This document shows positions 7,043 to 14,434 of a stretch of 34,084 bases of DNA, piece by piece (position 1 is the first letter of the stretch; each line of letters starts with the position of its first letter). The stretch comes from DATHGT01 sp035317605 (GTDB lineage: Bacteria; Methylomirabilota; Methylomirabilia; Rokubacteriales; CSP1-6), in the NCBI GenBank assembly GCA_035317605.1, contig DATHGT010000271.1, positions 1 to 34,084 on the forward strand, given 5' to 3'. The notes under the pieces are model-generated. The model had not been told where the DNA came from and made no database searches. It saw only the letters and a list, made by a program, of their open reading frames with translations. The translations under genes and the position numbers were made by a program.

Positions 7043-9223
7043 TTAGGCCTCGGTGAACACCGACGCCGCGGTGAGCGCGGCGCGGATCTGCTGACTCGCC
7101 TTGTCCGGGTCGGTGCCCTTGTCGACGACGGCCAGCGCGTGTCGGAGGAGCCGCTCGCGCTCGGCTTCCTCGAGCGGCTTCGACGTCACGATGACGATGG
7201 GGACGGCCGCGGTCGCGGCGTCCGCGCGCAGCCGCTCCATCACCTCGCCGCCGGTCAGATCCGGCATGCCCAGGTCGAGCAGGATGGCGTCGGGGGGATC
7301 CTGGCGCGCCTGGCGCAGCCCCTCGGCGCCGGTCGACGCTTCGCTGATGACACACGGCAGGTCGTCGAGCAGCCGGCGCATCAGGTAGCGCGAGACCTCG
7401 TCGTCGTCGACCACGAGCACGCGGCGGATGGCCGGCTGGCCGGTGACGCGGCGCAGCTGGTCGAGCAGCCAGCGGCGCTCGACCGGCTTGGTGGCGTAGG
7501 CGTCGGCGCCGAGGGCCATCCCCTTGCGCTCGTCGTCCACCGCGCTGACGACGAGGACCGGGATGCGGTGGGTCATCGCGCCGGTCTTGAGCTCCGCGAG
7601 CAGCTTCCACGTGTCCTCCCCGCGGAGCAGGATGTCCAGCACGATGGCGACGGGCCGGACGTGTTCGAGCGCGTGCTGGGCCTGGCGCAGCGTCGCCGCC
7701 GGCACGACCTGGAAGCCTGACCCTTTCAGGTACTTCTCGTAGACCAGCTGTTCCTCCCGGCTGTCCTCGACCACGAGGACCGGCGCTCGCAGCGCGGTCG
7801 TCTCCCACACCGGTGTCGCGGTCGGAGCCTCGGGCAGTAGCTCGACGTAGTGCGCGGGGATGCGCGCGAAGAACGTCGAGCCGACGCCCGGCGCGCTGGT
7901 GACCGTCAGCGTGCCGCCCAACAGCTCGGCCAGCTTGCGGGACAGCGGCAGGCCGAGACCGGTCCCGCGGACCTTGCGCTGCAGACGGTTGTCGAGCTGG
8001 CCGAACTCCTGGAAGATCCGATCCTGGTCCTCGGCGGCGATGCCGATGCCGGTGTCGGCCACGGCAAAAATCACCGATCGCCCGTCGGGCCCGAGCGCCG
8101 CCGACACGCGCACTTCCCCGGCCTCGGTGAACTTCAGCGCGTTGGAGATCAGGTTGCGCAGGATCTGCGAGACCTTGCCCTCGTCGGTGTAGAGCGCCGG
8201 CAGGTCGGCCGCGGGCTCGAACTGAAGCGACACCGATTCGCCGAGCAGCATCGGCCGCAGCATCCCACGAAGTGAGCTGAACAGCGCCACCACGTCGAAC
8301 TCCGTCGGCCGGATCACGACCTTGCCCGCCTCGACCTTGGCCAGGTCCAGCAGGTCGTCCACCAGCTCGGCGAGCTCGTCCGCCGCCTTGCGGACGTAGC
8401 CCACCTGCACCTTCTGCTCGGCGGTGAGCGGGCCGTCGACGCCCTGGAGCAGCACGTGGGCCAGCGCCCGGATGGCGTTGAGCGGCGTGCGGAACTCGTG
8501 GCTCATGTTCGACAGGAAGCGCGACTTCAGCTCGTCGGCGCGCCGCAGATGGTCGGCCTTCTCGTCGAGCTCGGCGTAGAGCGCGATGACGCCGCGGTTG
8601 GTGTCTTCCAGCTCGCCGTTGACCCGCAGCAGTTCTTCCTGACGCGCGCGCAGCTCGTCGAGCGTCCGCAGGAGCTCCTGGTTCTGCTGCTGGATCTCCT
8701 GGAGCGGGCCCCGCGGCGGCTGGGCCGTCAGCTCGTCCGCGAGCGCCGACAGCCGCGGCCCGCTCACCACCGCGGCGCCGGCCGGCAGGAGCTTCTTGAG
8801 CAGGACGACCGTTCCCGACGACGAGGACTCGATGTGGAACTGGTCCATGAGGCGCCGCGCGCCCACGATGCCGAGCCCCATGCCCGTCCGCGATCGATAG
8901 CGACCGTCGAGCACGTCAGCGAGGTTGGCGATGCCCCGGCCCGCGTCGGCGATGCGCACGACCAGCAGCTGGGGGGCGGTGCGGCCTTCCACCGAAAATT
9001 CGGCGCGCCCGCCGCCCGCGTACGCGAACGCGTTGCGCGCGATCTCCGACACAGCGGTGGCGATGCGGGTCTGGTCCTGCGCGTCGAACCCGAGGCTGGC
9101 CGCGATCTGGCGCGCGCGCTGGCGGGCGGCCACCACGTCGTGCTCGTACGTGATGGCGACGGACAGCACGCTGGCGCTCAGGTTGGCGCTCAGGTTGGCG
9201 CTCACGCCGGCACGCTGGCTCAC
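7043..9223 (-). CDS. Hybrid histidine kinase with N-terminal RsbT-like ATPase and two receiver domains
   Basis: A 726-residue soluble kinase, last gene of the stressosome operon. Residues about 20-145 are an RsbW/RsbT-type HATPase (N-box SEIARNAFAYAG, DAGRGI, GMGLGIVGARR). A coiled coil spans about 172-235. HisKA has His242 in SNMSHEFRTPL. The kinase HATPase_c domain (about 345-455) has NLISNALKFT and GTGLGLPLS. Two receivers follow, with Asp530 (IVLDILL) and Asp650 (ILLDLGMPD). Its ATG overlaps the upstream stop as ATGA. The N-terminal ATPase domain could take the place of, or pair with, RsbT and so connect RsbRS complexes to phosphorelay output; this is inference. The N-terminus also carries a SANLSANLSA microrepeat. 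Confidence 0.92.
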   Translation of the reverse strand: MSQRAGVSANLSANLSASVLSVAITYEHDVVAARQRARQIAASLGFDAQDQTRIATAVSEIARNAFAYAGGGRAEFSVEGRTAPQLLVVRIADAGRGIANLADVLDGRYRSRTGMGLGIVGARRLMDQFHIESSSSGTVVLLKKLLPAGAAVVSGPRLSALADELTAQPPRGPLQEIQQQNQELLRTLDELRARQEELLRVNGELEDTNRGVIALYAELDEKADHLRRADELKSRFLSNMSHEFRTPLNAIRALAHVLLQGVDGPLTAEQKVQVGYVRKAADELAELVDDLLDLAKVEAGKVVIRPTEFDVVALFSSLRGMLRPMLLGESVSLQFEPAADLPALYTDEGKVSQILRNLISNALKFTEAGEVRVSAALGPDGRSVIFAVADTGIGIAAEDQDRIFQEFGQLDNRLQRKVRGTGLGLPLSRKLAELLGGTLTVTSAPGVGSTFFARIPAHYVELLPEAPTATPVWETTALRAPVLVVEDSREEQLVYEKYLKGSGFQVVPAATLRQAQHALEHVRPVAIVLDILLRGEDTWKLLAELKTGAMTHRIPVLVVSAVDDERKGMALGADAYATKPVERRWLLDQLRRVTGQPAIRRVLVVDDDEVSRYLMRRLLDDLPCVISEASTGAEGLRQARQDPPDAILLDLGMPDLTGGEVMERLRADAATAAVPIVIVTSKPLEEAERERLLRHALAVVDKGTDPDKASQQIRAALTAASVFTEA
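9173..9204 (-). repeat. 12-bp tandem microrepeat inside the kinase N-terminus
   Basis: GGCGCTCAGGTT is repeated 2.7 times. It encodes SANLSANLSA at residues 8-17 of the hybrid kinase, directly before the RsbT-like domain. The period is a multiple of three, so copy-number change would keep the reading frame. Confidence 0.8.
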
Positions 9224-10233
9224 GCCGGCATCTCCCGCGCGGCGATCACGGTCACGTCGTCGCGGCCGCGAGTCCAGTCGCGATACAGGACGCCCGCGAT
9301 GAGGGAGGGGCTGCGGCCGAGGAGGCTCGGATACCGCGCGACGTCCCAGTGCGTGGCGAGGCCGTCGGTGTGCTCCACGAGGACAGTCTCCGGGGACCAG
9401 GGGTAGCTGAACTCGTCGATCTTGCGCGCGGCGAGCCCGGCGGTGCCGTTGTGGGACACCAGGTGGCGCCGGCCGCCGGGCGTGAAGATGGCGGCGCAGA
9501 TGTTGCCGACGCCGGAAAACTTCACGAGCCCACGGTCCGGGTCGATCTCGGTCACGGCCGCGGCGGCGCCGCGCGTGCTGCGCAATCCCTCGTGCAGCGC
9601 CTGCACGATGCCGCGCGGAGTGTCCCCGGCGTTGGCGCGAAAGACGCGGACGGCTTGCCGTGCGGCCTCGGCGGCGACCACGCCATGACCGAGGCCGTCC
9701 ACCAGGAGCAGCACCGTGCGCGTGGCCGTCTGCTCCATCGCCCAGGCGTCGCCCGATACGTCCTCGCCCGCGTGCGCGGCCGCCGCCGCCCCGACGACGA
9801 GGCGATGCGGCTGGGGCGCCGGACGCCGGGGCCAGAGCCGCGCGAGCACCGCCGTCCCCTGGCCCGGCGCGGCGTAGATGTCGAACGCGGACGAGAGGCG
9901 CCGGATCGCGCCCAGGCCGGTGCCGGGCGACCCCGCGGTGGAGTAGCCGTCGCGCAGGCTACGCCCGACGTCGGCGATGCCCTGGCCGCGATCGAGGCCG
10001 ACGATCTCGATCCCGTCGACGTCGCCCTGCCGCACGGTGATGAGCAGGATCTGCCCGCCACCACCGTGCTTGAGGATGTTGGTGCCGATCTCGGTGACCA
10101 CCAGCGCGACGTTGCCGGCGCCGACCGCGTCGAAGCCGAGCGTCTCGGCCAGACGGCTCGCGGCGCGGCGAGCCGCGGGCACCTGGCTTGGCTCATCGAT
10201 GGTCAACGGCGCGGCGGGAGCGATCACTTCCAT
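9220..10233 (-). CDS. RsbT-like ATPase fused to an RsbX/SpoIIE-type PP2C phosphatase
   Basis: A 337-residue two-domain protein. The first part (about 15-145) is a Rsb-type HATPase with N-box VTEIGTNILKHG, DRGQGI and GTGLGAIRR. The second part is a PPM/SpoIIE serine phosphatase with the metal-binding pattern SGDAW, VDGLGHG, HTDGLATH and RGRDDVTV, all Asp residues retained. By analogy with RsbX it should remove phosphates from RsbR/RsbS and reset the stressosome. The fused ATPase domain is seen in anti-sigma/phosphatase modules and in non-Bacillus stressosome operons. The ATG at 10233 overlaps the end of rsbT by 10 bases. A longer frame upstream is only an rsbT shadow. Confidence 0.9.
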   Translation of the reverse strand: MEVIAPAAPLTIDEPSQVPAARRAASRLAETLGFDAVGAGNVALVVTEIGTNILKHGGGGQILLITVRQGDVDGIEIVGLDRGQGIADVGRSLRDGYSTAGSPGTGLGAIRRLSSAFDIYAAPGQGTAVLARLWPRRPAPQPHRLVVGAAAAAHAGEDVSGDAWAMEQTATRTVLLLVDGLGHGVVAAEAARQAVRVFRANAGDTPRGIVQALHEGLRSTRGAAAAVTEIDPDRGLVKFSGVGNICAAIFTPGGRRHLVSHNGTAGLAARKIDEFSYPWSPETVLVEHTDGLATHWDVARYPSLLGRSPSLIAGVLYRDWTRGRDDVTVIAAREMPA

Positions 10234-10628
10234 CGCGTGATCGTCACCCGCGTGCCCTCGCCGGGCCGCGACTCGATCGCGAAGTCGTTGGAGAGCCGGC
10301 GCGCCCCGCTCAGGCCCAGGCCGAGCCCGCCGCCGGTCGTGTAGCCGTCCTTGAGGGCCAGCTCGACGTCCGCGATGCCCGGCCCCTTGTCCTCGAACGT
10401 CAGCCTGAGGCCGACGCGGCCCCCATTCCGGAGCGACTGCACCCGCATGGTCCCGCCGCCGCCGTAGTCGATCGTGTTGCGGGCCAGCTCGCTGGCCGCG
10501 GTGACGATCTTGGTCTGCTCCACCAGCGTGAAGCCGAGGTCCACGGCCCATCGGCGCACGACCTGGCGGGCGACTACGATCTCGTTCGAGGAGCGGACGG
10601 GGAACGTCTCATCGTCGAGTGGCGCCAT
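10224..10628 (-). CDS. rsbT: Stressosome switch kinase RsbT
   Basis: A 134-residue protein, the standard RsbT length. It has the GHKL ATPase pattern with E47 and N51 in SELARNTIDYGGGG, the DKGPGI motif at 80-85 and GGGLGLGL at 99-106. In Bacillus, RsbT phosphorylates RsbS and RsbR under stress, is released, and activates a downstream partner. No RsbU or sigma-B is seen here, so the partner is probably the phosphatase or kinase encoded next. The ATG at 10628 lies 20 bases inside rsbS, which implies tight translational coupling. A longer upstream frame lies within rsbS and has no RsbT similarity. Confidence 0.93.
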   Translation of the reverse strand: MAPLDDETFPVRSSNEIVVARQVVRRWAVDLGFTLVEQTKIVTAASELARNTIDYGGGGTMRVQSLRNGGRVGLRLTFEDKGPGIADVELALKDGYTTGGGLGLGLSGARRLSNDFAIESRPGEGTRVTITRWK

Positions 10629-10998
10629 TACGCTGGCCCCCGTTCGCCAGCGAGGCGCGAAGCAGCTCCATGCCCTTGTCCACGTTGAGGCTCGTGCGGA
10701 CACCGGGCAGCGACAGCCCCAGCTCGACCAGCGTGATGGCGACGGCCGGCCGCATGCCGACCACCACGGTCTCGGCGTCGAGGACGCGCGACATCGCGGC
10801 GATGTTCCCGAGCATGCGGCCGATGAACGAATCCACGATCTCCAGCGAGGAGATGTCGATGAGCACGCCGCGGGCGCGGTCGCGGACGATGCGGTCGGTG
10901 AGGTCGTCCTGCAGGGTCATGGCCAGGCGGTCGTGCATGTCCACCTGGATGCTCACGAGCAGGAACTCGTTCATCTTGAGGATCGGGATGTGCTCCAC
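10609..10998 (-). CDS. rsbS: Stressosome scaffold protein RsbS
   Basis: A 129-residue single STAS-domain protein. The stretch VLIDISSLEIVDSFIGRML contains Ser57, which matches the serine phosphorylated by RsbT in Bacillus RsbS (Ser59). A conserved VVVGMRPAVAITLVELG segment follows. RsbS builds the core of the stressosome with RsbR and holds RsbT until it is phosphorylated. The GTG start is 12 bases after the rsbR stop, and the 3' end overlaps rsbT. The length is slightly above the usual value because of a basic C-terminal tail. Confidence 0.93.
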   Translation of the reverse strand: MEHIPILKMNEFLLVSIQVDMHDRLAMTLQDDLTDRIVRDRARGVLIDISSLEIVDSFIGRMLGNIAAMSRVLDAETVVVGMRPAVAITLVELGLSLPGVRTSLNVDKGMELLRASLANGGQRNGATRR

Positions 10999-11010
10999 GC
11001 CCCGGGCGCC

Positions 11011-11865
11011 TCAGGCCTGCGGACCGCGGGCGATGGAGGCTCCCGTCTTGCGTAGCGCGATCGCGAACGCGTCGGCGAGGCTCGCCTTGGTCACGACGTC
11101 GGTGAGGTCCACGCCCAGGTGGACGATCGTCTGCGCGATCTGCGGCCGGATACCGCTGATGAAGCAGTCGGCGCCCATGAGCCGCGCGGCGGCCACGGTC
11201 TTGAGCAGGTGCTGGGCCACCAGCGTGTCGACGGTGGCCACACCCGTGATGTCGATGATGGCGATGGACGCGCCCGTGTCCACGATGCGTTGCAGCAGGC
11301 TCTCCATCACGACCTGGGTGCGGGCGCTGTCGAGCGTGCCGATCAGGGGCAAGGCCAGGATGCCCTCCCAGAGCTGGACGACCGGCGTGGAAAGCTCCAG
11401 CATGTCCTGCTGCTGGCGCAGGATGATCTCTTCCCGGCCCTTCTGGTGGATCTCGGTGGTGAAGAGCCCGAGCCGGTCGATCAGGACGGTCGCACGCCAC
11501 ACCTCGCGGGCGAGCGCCTCGGCGTCGCGCCCCAGCTCACGCCGCACCAGCTCGAAGACCGGCTGCTTGAGCGAGAAGACGAACATGGCCGTCTCGGAGG
11601 GCGTGTAACCGGCCCGCGCCCTGGCCCGCGACACGTCGGCGAGCATCTCACGCGCCTCGAGCCACCCCGCGTCCATCACGTCGTCGTCGGTCGACGATTG
11701 CAGCGCGCCCACGAAGAGCGACAGGAAGCGCCGGCAATCGCCGCGGAGGTCGGCGTCCACCGAGGCGTCCGTCTTCTTCGCGAGCGCGAGCTGCTCGTCG
11801 AACCACTCCGTGAGGATCTCGGCCTCGTGCTTCTTGACGATGTCCGCGAGTCGACCGGTGGTCAT
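11011..11865 (-). CDS. rsbR: Stressosome sensor RsbR
   Basis: A 284-residue RsbR paralogue. Residues 1 to about 150 form the variable N-terminal sensor, all helical and similar to the RsbRD-type N-domain, with no haem-globin or LOV motif obvious. Residues about 155-272 are the STAS domain. Thr177 in LIGTLDS and Thr211/Thr214 in DITGVATVDT match the RsbT phosphorylation sites of Bacillus RsbRA. ISGIRPQIAQTIVHLG is a family hallmark. The ATG at 11865 has an AAGGAG at a good distance (11880-11875). A longer frame to 12054 is a shadow of the upstream gene. Which stress it senses cannot be read from the sequence. Confidence 0.93.
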   Translation of the reverse strand: MTTGRLADIVKKHEAEILTEWFDEQLALAKKTDASVDADLRGDCRRFLSLFVGALQSSTDDDVMDAGWLEAREMLADVSRARARAGYTPSETAMFVFSLKQPVFELVRRELGRDAEALAREVWRATVLIDRLGLFTTEIHQKGREEIILRQQQDMLELSTPVVQLWEGILALPLIGTLDSARTQVVMESLLQRIVDTGASIAIIDITGVATVDTLVAQHLLKTVAAARLMGADCFISGIRPQIAQTIVHLGVDLTDVVTKASLADAFAIALRKTGASIARGPQA

Positions 11866-11908
11866 GCTGTGGTGCTCCTTGGCAAAAGACGTCGGTGAGG
11901 CGTTCAGT

Positions 11909-12145
11909 CTACGCCCTTGTTCGCTCTTGATCCCAGAGCCCGTGGCACTGCCGGTCGACCACGACGCTGACGCCCGAGGCGAACTCCAGCTCGAACTCGA
12001 CCTCGTCGGCCCCGAGTCGCTCGCCGCACACCGCGCAGCGCTTGTCGGTGCCACGCCCGGCCCACACTTTTTGCGGCTTTTCCCGGGGGACGAGTCCCAC
12101 TCGGATGGCCTCGAGGACCGCTCCGCGACGCTGCTCTGTGTTCAC
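11909..12145 (-). CDS. Small Cys/His protein, probable zinc binder, first gene of the stressosome operon
   Basis: A 78-residue protein with C-x2-C (RCAVCGE) near the middle and a C-H pair (RQCHGLW) near the end, a plausible zinc site around a short beta stretch. I recognise no named family. It starts with GTG directly below the conserved promoter described at 12146-12220 and lies 43 bases before rsbR on the same strand, so it is probably co-transcribed with the stressosome genes. The hexamer TATCGT at 12157-12152, 6 bases before the GTG, with no SD sequence, suggests a leaderless transcript. It could be a redox- or metal-sensing partner, but that is a guess. Confidence 0.7.
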   Translation of the reverse strand: MNTEQRRGAVLEAIRVGLVPREKPQKVWAGRGTDKRCAVCGERLGADEVEFELEFASGVSVVVDRQCHGLWDQERTRA

Positions 12146-12220
12146 GGAATCACGATACGGCGGCGAGGCCAGTCGCCGCTACTGGGAGAAGCCTGGCGGC
12201 GGGCTCAGGGAAAGCCTGAG
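12146..12220 (-). promoter_or_regulatory. Conserved promoter/operator A for the stressosome operon
   Basis: Reading on the - strand: palindrome CTCAGG-CTTTC-CCTGAG (12220-12204), a second motif TTCTCCCAGTAG about 13 bases further on, then after 46 bases in total the -10-like TATCGT, 6 bases, and the GTG at 12145. The same elements at the same distances occur before the gene starting at 13172. The palindrome lies 5 bases past the response regulator stop, so a terminator role is an alternative for this copy. The shared register with the start codon favours an operator, most simply for the LuxR-type regulator next door (inference). Confidence 0.6.
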
Positions 12221-12225
12221 GGGTG

Positions 12226-12894
12226 TCAGGCTTCGTTGTCGACGAGCCCGCGACGCAAGGCAAAGCGTACGAGTCCGACGACGTCTCGGATGTTGAGCCG
12301 CTCCATCAGCTGCGCGCGGTGGGTCTCCACGGTCTTCACGCTGACCTTGAGCCGGGCGGCGATCGCCTTGGTCGTATAGCCCTCGGCGATGAGCTGGAGC
12401 ACCTCGCGCTGCCGGGGCGTCAGCCGCTCGAGCTCGGAGCCGCCGTGGCCGCCGCGCGCGTAGCTCTGCACCACGTACTTCGACACCGCGGGCGAGAGGT
12501 AGGACTCGCCGCGCGCGACCTGGCGGATCGCCCGCTCGAGCTCGTCCGGCTGCGCGTTCTTCAGCAGGTAGCCGGCCGCCCCCGCCTTGATGGCGCGCAT
12601 CACGTGTTCCTCGCCCGTGTGCATCGACAGGATGATCACGCGCGAGGCCGGCATGACGGCGCGCGCACGCGCGATGGCCTCGATCCCGTTGAGTCCCGGC
12701 ATGCCGATGTCCATGAGGAGCACGTGGGGCCGATGGGTCGCGGTCAGCGCCACGGCCTCGTGACCGTCGGCGGCTTCGCCGACGACCTCGATGCCCCCGA
12801 AGCTCCGCAACAGGCCACGAACGCCGGCGCGGAAGAGGTCGTGATCGTCGGCGATCACGACGCGGATGGTGGCGGGCGCGGGGCGATCGGCCAT
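12226..12894 (-). CDS. LuxR/NarL-family response regulator
   Basis: A 222-residue two-domain regulator. The receiver domain (about 10-125) has the acidic pair in ADDHD, Asp62 in LLMDIGMPG as phospho-acceptor and Lys in YLLKN. The GerE-type helix-turn-helix (about 155-215) shows LTPRQREVLQLIAEG and the recognition helix VSVKTVETHRAQL. It starts with MADRPAPATIRVVI at 12894; the longer frame runs into the preceding gene. It lies between two small Cys-protein genes on the same strand whose promoters share a palindrome, so it is the natural candidate to bind those promoters. The hybrid kinase at the end of the stressosome operon is a plausible phosphate donor (inference). Confidence 0.95.
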   Translation of the reverse strand: MADRPAPATIRVVIADDHDLFRAGVRGLLRSFGGIEVVGEAADGHEAVALTATHRPHVLLMDIGMPGLNGIEAIARARAVMPASRVIILSMHTGEEHVMRAIKAGAAGYLLKNAQPDELERAIRQVARGESYLSPAVSKYVVQSYARGGHGGSELERLTPRQREVLQLIAEGYTTKAIAARLKVSVKTVETHRAQLMERLNIRDVVGLVRFALRRGLVDNEA

Positions 12895-12950
12895 CAACCC
12901 GAGACTGTACCAGCCCACGGGGTCCTTGTGGCCGTGCGTAGACGGTCGGT

Positions 12951-13172
12951 TCAGGCCGCTTCGCGCGCGACGAAGTGGACGATGCCGGTGGCTCCGCACG
13001 CCGGGCAGCGGCCGGCTTCGCGGTGCAGCACCAGAGCCGACGCGATGGTGTCCAGCATCATCTCCGCGGTGTCGACGCTCACCGAGCCTTTCGCCGCGAT
13101 GCAGGGCACGCACAGCGCGCGGTCCAGGAGCGCGGCCGTGACGACCTCGTAGCGACGGATCTGGTGTTCCAT
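12951..13172 (-). CDS. Small protein with two CxxC pairs, upstream of the response regulator
   Basis: A 73-residue protein with C-x2-C in ALCVPCIA and again in GRCPACGA, a zinc-ribbon or redox-type arrangement. A helical stretch rich in Ala, Leu and Met lies between the pairs. No named family recognised. It opens a short transcription unit followed 56 bases later by the response regulator. The ATG at 13172 lacks an SD sequence but has TACGGT 6 bases upstream, again consistent with a leaderless mRNA. A longer frame to 13358 reads through the promoter and the neighbouring gene and is rejected. It resembles the protein at 11909 in size, Cys content and promoter, not clearly in sequence. Confidence 0.75.
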   Translation of the reverse strand: MEHQIRRYEVVTAALLDRALCVPCIAAKGSVSVDTAEMMLDTIASALVLHREAGRCPACGATGIVHFVAREAA

Positions 13173-13247
13173 GACATCACCGTACCGTCGGCCGGCTCCC
13201 TCGCACCATTGGGAAATGCCCGGTGCCGCCCTCAGGAAATCCCTGAG
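13173..13247 (-). promoter_or_regulatory. Conserved promoter/operator B for the small Cys protein and response regulator
   Basis: On the - strand: palindrome CTCAGG-GATTT-CCTGAG (13247-13231), second motif ATTTCCCAATGG, then TACGGT 46 bases after the palindrome, 6 bases, ATG. The distance from palindrome to start codon is 58 bases, exactly as in promoter A. By hand alignment 33 of 48 bases around the palindrome and second motif are identical between the two. Autoregulation of the response regulator is the simplest reading. Confidence 0.6.
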
Positions 13248-13273
13248 AGGCGCCACGCGCGGCTGGGCTGACT

Positions 13274-14062
13274 TCAGCGGGGGCGTTCGGCCGCCACCGA
13301 CGGCGCGAACAGCGCCGGCAGCGTTCGCAGCGCGTCGGCCAGGCGCGGGCCGTGCCACGAAAAGGGCTTGCCGTCGACGAGGTGGATGCGCCCATCCCGC
13401 ACGGCCGGAACGTCCGCGTACGCCGAGAAATCGGCGACGTGGGCACGGCGGAAGCGGAACGGCTCGTCGGGAAGCAGGATGACGTCGGGCCGCCGCGCCG
13501 CGACCTCGTCCAGCGTGACCGCGGGGTAGCGCTCGCCCGCGTCGGCGAACACGTTGGCGGCGCCGCAGGCCGCGAGCACGTCGTGGATGTAGGTGTCGGC
13601 GCCGATCGTCATGTACGGCTCGCGCCAGATCGCGTAGAACACCCGCGCGGGCGGGCGCCGCGCGACGAGCGTGCGCGTTTCATCGAGCCGGGCCTGGAGT
13701 TCGTCCGCCAGCGCGCCCGCGCGCGCTTCGGTACCCGTGACCTGCCCCAGCTCGCGGATCATCGCGATGGCCCCCATCGCCGTCCGCGGATACGTCACGT
13801 GGACGGCGATGCCCCACCCGCGCAGCGTCTCGACGTGCTCGCGCACGTTCTCCTCGACGTTGGCGATCACCAGGTCGGGAGCGAGGGCGCGGATCCGCGC
13901 GAGGTCCGGGTCCTTCTCGCCGCCCACCCGCGTCTTGCCGCGTAGCGCTTCGGCGGGCTCGCGACAGTAGACGGTGATCCCCACGAGCGCGTCGGCGAGG
14001 CCGAGATGACAGAGCAGCTCGGTGGTGCTCGGGATCAGCGACACGATGCGGGCCGGGCTCAC
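13274..14062 (-). CDS. BtuF-like cobalamin/metal-complex binding protein
   Basis: A 262-residue protein of the helical-backbone metal receptor class (COG0614), as in the vitamin B12 carrier BtuF and iron-siderophore binding proteins. Family features are RIVSLIPSTTELLCHLGL at the start, VGGEKDPDLARIRALAPDLV in the middle and VRDGRIHLVDGKPFSWHGPR near the end. No signal peptide or lipobox is visible, and no ABC permease or ATPase is adjacent, so export and transport role are uncertain. The GTG at 14062 overlaps the upstream stop as GTGA. Longer frames upstream belong to another gene. Substrate is unproven. Confidence 0.85.
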   Translation of the reverse strand: MSPARIVSLIPSTTELLCHLGLADALVGITVYCREPAEALRGKTRVGGEKDPDLARIRALAPDLVIANVEENVREHVETLRGWGIAVHVTYPRTAMGAIAMIRELGQVTGTEARAGALADELQARLDETRTLVARRPPARVFYAIWREPYMTIGADTYIHDVLAACGAANVFADAGERYPAVTLDEVAARRPDVILLPDEPFRFRRAHVADFSAYADVPAVRDGRIHLVDGKPFSWHGPRLADALRTLPALFAPSVAAERPR

Positions 14063-14427
14063 TCCAGCGACAGCTCGGGCGCCCCCTCCCACCGGGGCTC
14101 GCCGTCTGGGCGGAAGTTCTTGGTGTTGACCCAGTGCAGGCCGTGGTGGAGGTTCATCTTGTACTTGCCGCCGCCGTAGCGCTCGCCGATCCAGCCCTCG
14201 GGATCCGCGAGGAACGGCTCCATCTCGGCGGACGGAAGGCGCGCGAGCCACTTGAAGCGGATCGTCCCGGCGTGAGGGACTTGCACGCCGATCGTCGCCG
14301 TGAATTCGGGCCACACGCGGAGGAACTCCCCGAGAATCTCTTTGCGGCTGGGCCGCTCCACCCCGCGGTTTTCGAGATTGCGTCGCAGATACGGCTCGAT
14401 CAGCGTCCAGCACCACGCGGCGATCAT
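14059..14427 (-). CDS. Conserved-looking hypothetical protein coupled to the BtuF-like gene
   Basis: A 122-residue soluble protein with no signal or membrane segment. It is rich in aromatic residues and has a central segment GWIGERYGGGKYKMNLHHG and the ending RWEGAPELSLE. I do not recognise it. The sequence looks like a folded protein (mixed charges, Trp, Tyr), and the GTGA overlap with the next gene supports expression. Its first codons (MIAA) are echoed in the tandem repeats upstream. Codon use matches the neighbours. It could act with the BtuF-like protein, but nothing in the sequence says how. Confidence 0.6.
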   Translation of the reverse strand: MIAAWCWTLIEPYLRRNLENRGVERPSRKEILGEFLRVWPEFTATIGVQVPHAGTIRFKWLARLPSAEMEPFLADPEGWIGERYGGGKYKMNLHHGLHWVNTKNFRPDGEPRWEGAPELSLE

Positions 14428-14434
14428 TTGAGAT

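Noticed and set aside
12204..12220. Terminator of the response regulator gene
   Set aside because: No T run, and the same palindrome is found at an identical distance before another start codon. Kept as an alternative only.
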